Shown: positions 6,755-7,132 of the stretch, piece by piece | Layout of the letters: every line of letters begins with the position of its first letter | Numbering within the stretch: position 1 is the first letter of the stretch | Assembly (NCBI GenBank): GCA_036521995.1 | Contig: DATDGR010000145.1 | Span: 1 to 7,132 of the forward strand | Source: Gp13-AA77 sp036521995 | GTDB taxonomy: Bacteria > Acidobacteriota > Terriglobia > UBA7540 | Length of the DNA: 7,132 nt | Direction of reading: 5' to 3' | Program-made: the position numbers and the translations under genes | Notes under the pieces: generated by a model | What the model was told of the DNA's origin: nothing | The model's database searches: none | Seen by the model: only the letters and a program-made list of their open reading frames with translations

Positions 6755-7079
6755 AGACAAGTAATAGGAGCTGGCGATCTGTCCGAGGCGTTGGAGGTTC
6801 CTGTCGGGGGACTGCGTGCCGGCCGGGGCGGGTTCTGCGGGGTGTCGCCGGTGAAAAAGGCCGCGGTAACGCTGATGTGTACCGGAAAAGCTCGAAATGG
6901 GGCGGAAGAGCTTATTGGAAATCAGCTAAGCCTATTTCTATGTTTGCCTTGCTGGAAACAACTCACTCTCGGAGCCGTGGCTGGACAGCGTCAAGGGTCA
7001 TGAAACATCGAATTATGTCCGAACGAACCCAGCGACTTGCAGAAACTAAACAACTTACCATTTTTGGAATTCACGGAAT

Positions 7080-7129
7080 CCCAGCATCTGTTTGAAAATA
7101 AATGACTTGGTGGCATAAACCCAGCATCT
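7080..7129. repeat. Direct repeat CCCAGCATCT, two exact copies 40 bases apart
   Basis: CCCAGCATCT occurs at 7080-7089 and 7120-7129 in an AT-richer stretch, with a partial relative (CCCAGCGACTT) at 7028-7038. Between the exact copies lie TTGAAA (7092-7097) and CATAAA (7114-7119), spaced 16 bases apart, which would suit a weak promoter reading out of the window to the right. Whether the repeats are operator sites, part of a longer array cut off by the window edge, or chance cannot be decided here. Confidence 0.35.
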
Positions 7130-7132
7130 TAT

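Larger units (their letters stand above)
6300..7132. other. Gene-free right end
   Basis: About 830 bases after the permease stop hold no gene I can support on either strand. The longest open frame (6560-7003, +) has no ribosome binding site, no recognisable family and a composition rich in Gly, Arg and Ala, as expected from chance in GC-rich DNA. Features seen are small hairpins just after the stop (GGCGT/ACGCC, 6341-6358), a terminator-like stem-loop (6484-6503), a palindrome (6540-6554), a TATAAT box with repeats (6728-6754) and an AT-richer end from about 6980 with direct repeats. It could be the downstream tail of the operon, or the decayed edge of another element. Confidence 0.5.

Noticed and set aside
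6860..6880. A stretch resembling the GCCGCGGTAA motif of 16S rRNA
   Set aside because: Only about ten bases match and nothing around it follows rRNA sequence; chance.
6560..7003. A 147-codon plus-strand frame in the right end, or a shorter version from ATG 6731
   Set aside because: No ribosome binding site at either start, no recognised domain, and the ATG at 6731 would overlap the TATAAT box. I checked briefly for group II intron or transposase resemblance and could not support either.

Overview
The window looks like chromosomal DNA from a member of the Acidobacteriota. The main reason is gene content. It carries two very long duplicated permeases of the MacB/FtsX type, of the kind catalogued as 'acidobacterial duplicated orphan permease' (TIGR03434), and next to one of them a short PadR-family regulator of the kind regularly found beside such permeases in this phylum (TIGR03433). 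Codon use is GC-rich throughout the genes. The assignment rests on recognising these families by eye; no search was run.

Layout. A minus-strand permease (820 aa, 24-2486) occupies the left third. A long non-coding stretch (about 2487-3159) separates it from a rightward operon. That operon has a PadR-like regulator (118 aa, 3160-3516) and a second permease (928 aa, 3513-6299), whose start codon overlaps the regulator's stop codon as ATGA. The last 830 bases (6300-7132) hold no gene I can support. They contain a likely factor-independent terminator, a strong palindrome, a TATAAT box with flanking repeats, and an AT-richer end with a 10-base direct repeat.

How the genes may work together. Both permeases have two halves, each with four membrane segments and a large extracytoplasmic domain, so one chain carries the equivalent of two MacB-type permease subunits. 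Neither carries an ATPase domain, and no ATPase or MacA-like adaptor gene lies in the window. Any energy source and the substrate are therefore unknown. The PadR protein most likely controls its own operon and may also control the divergent permease, which has no regulator of its own here. The intergenic region has dyads and repeated short motifs suitable for operators, notably a 14-base perfect palindrome just upstream of the left permease and a nested hairpin with repeated GGGCCAC motifs in the middle.

The overall arrangement belongs to a known family expansion. What is least explained is the control region, the lack of an energising partner, the difference in N-terminal architecture between the two permeases, and the gene-free right end.
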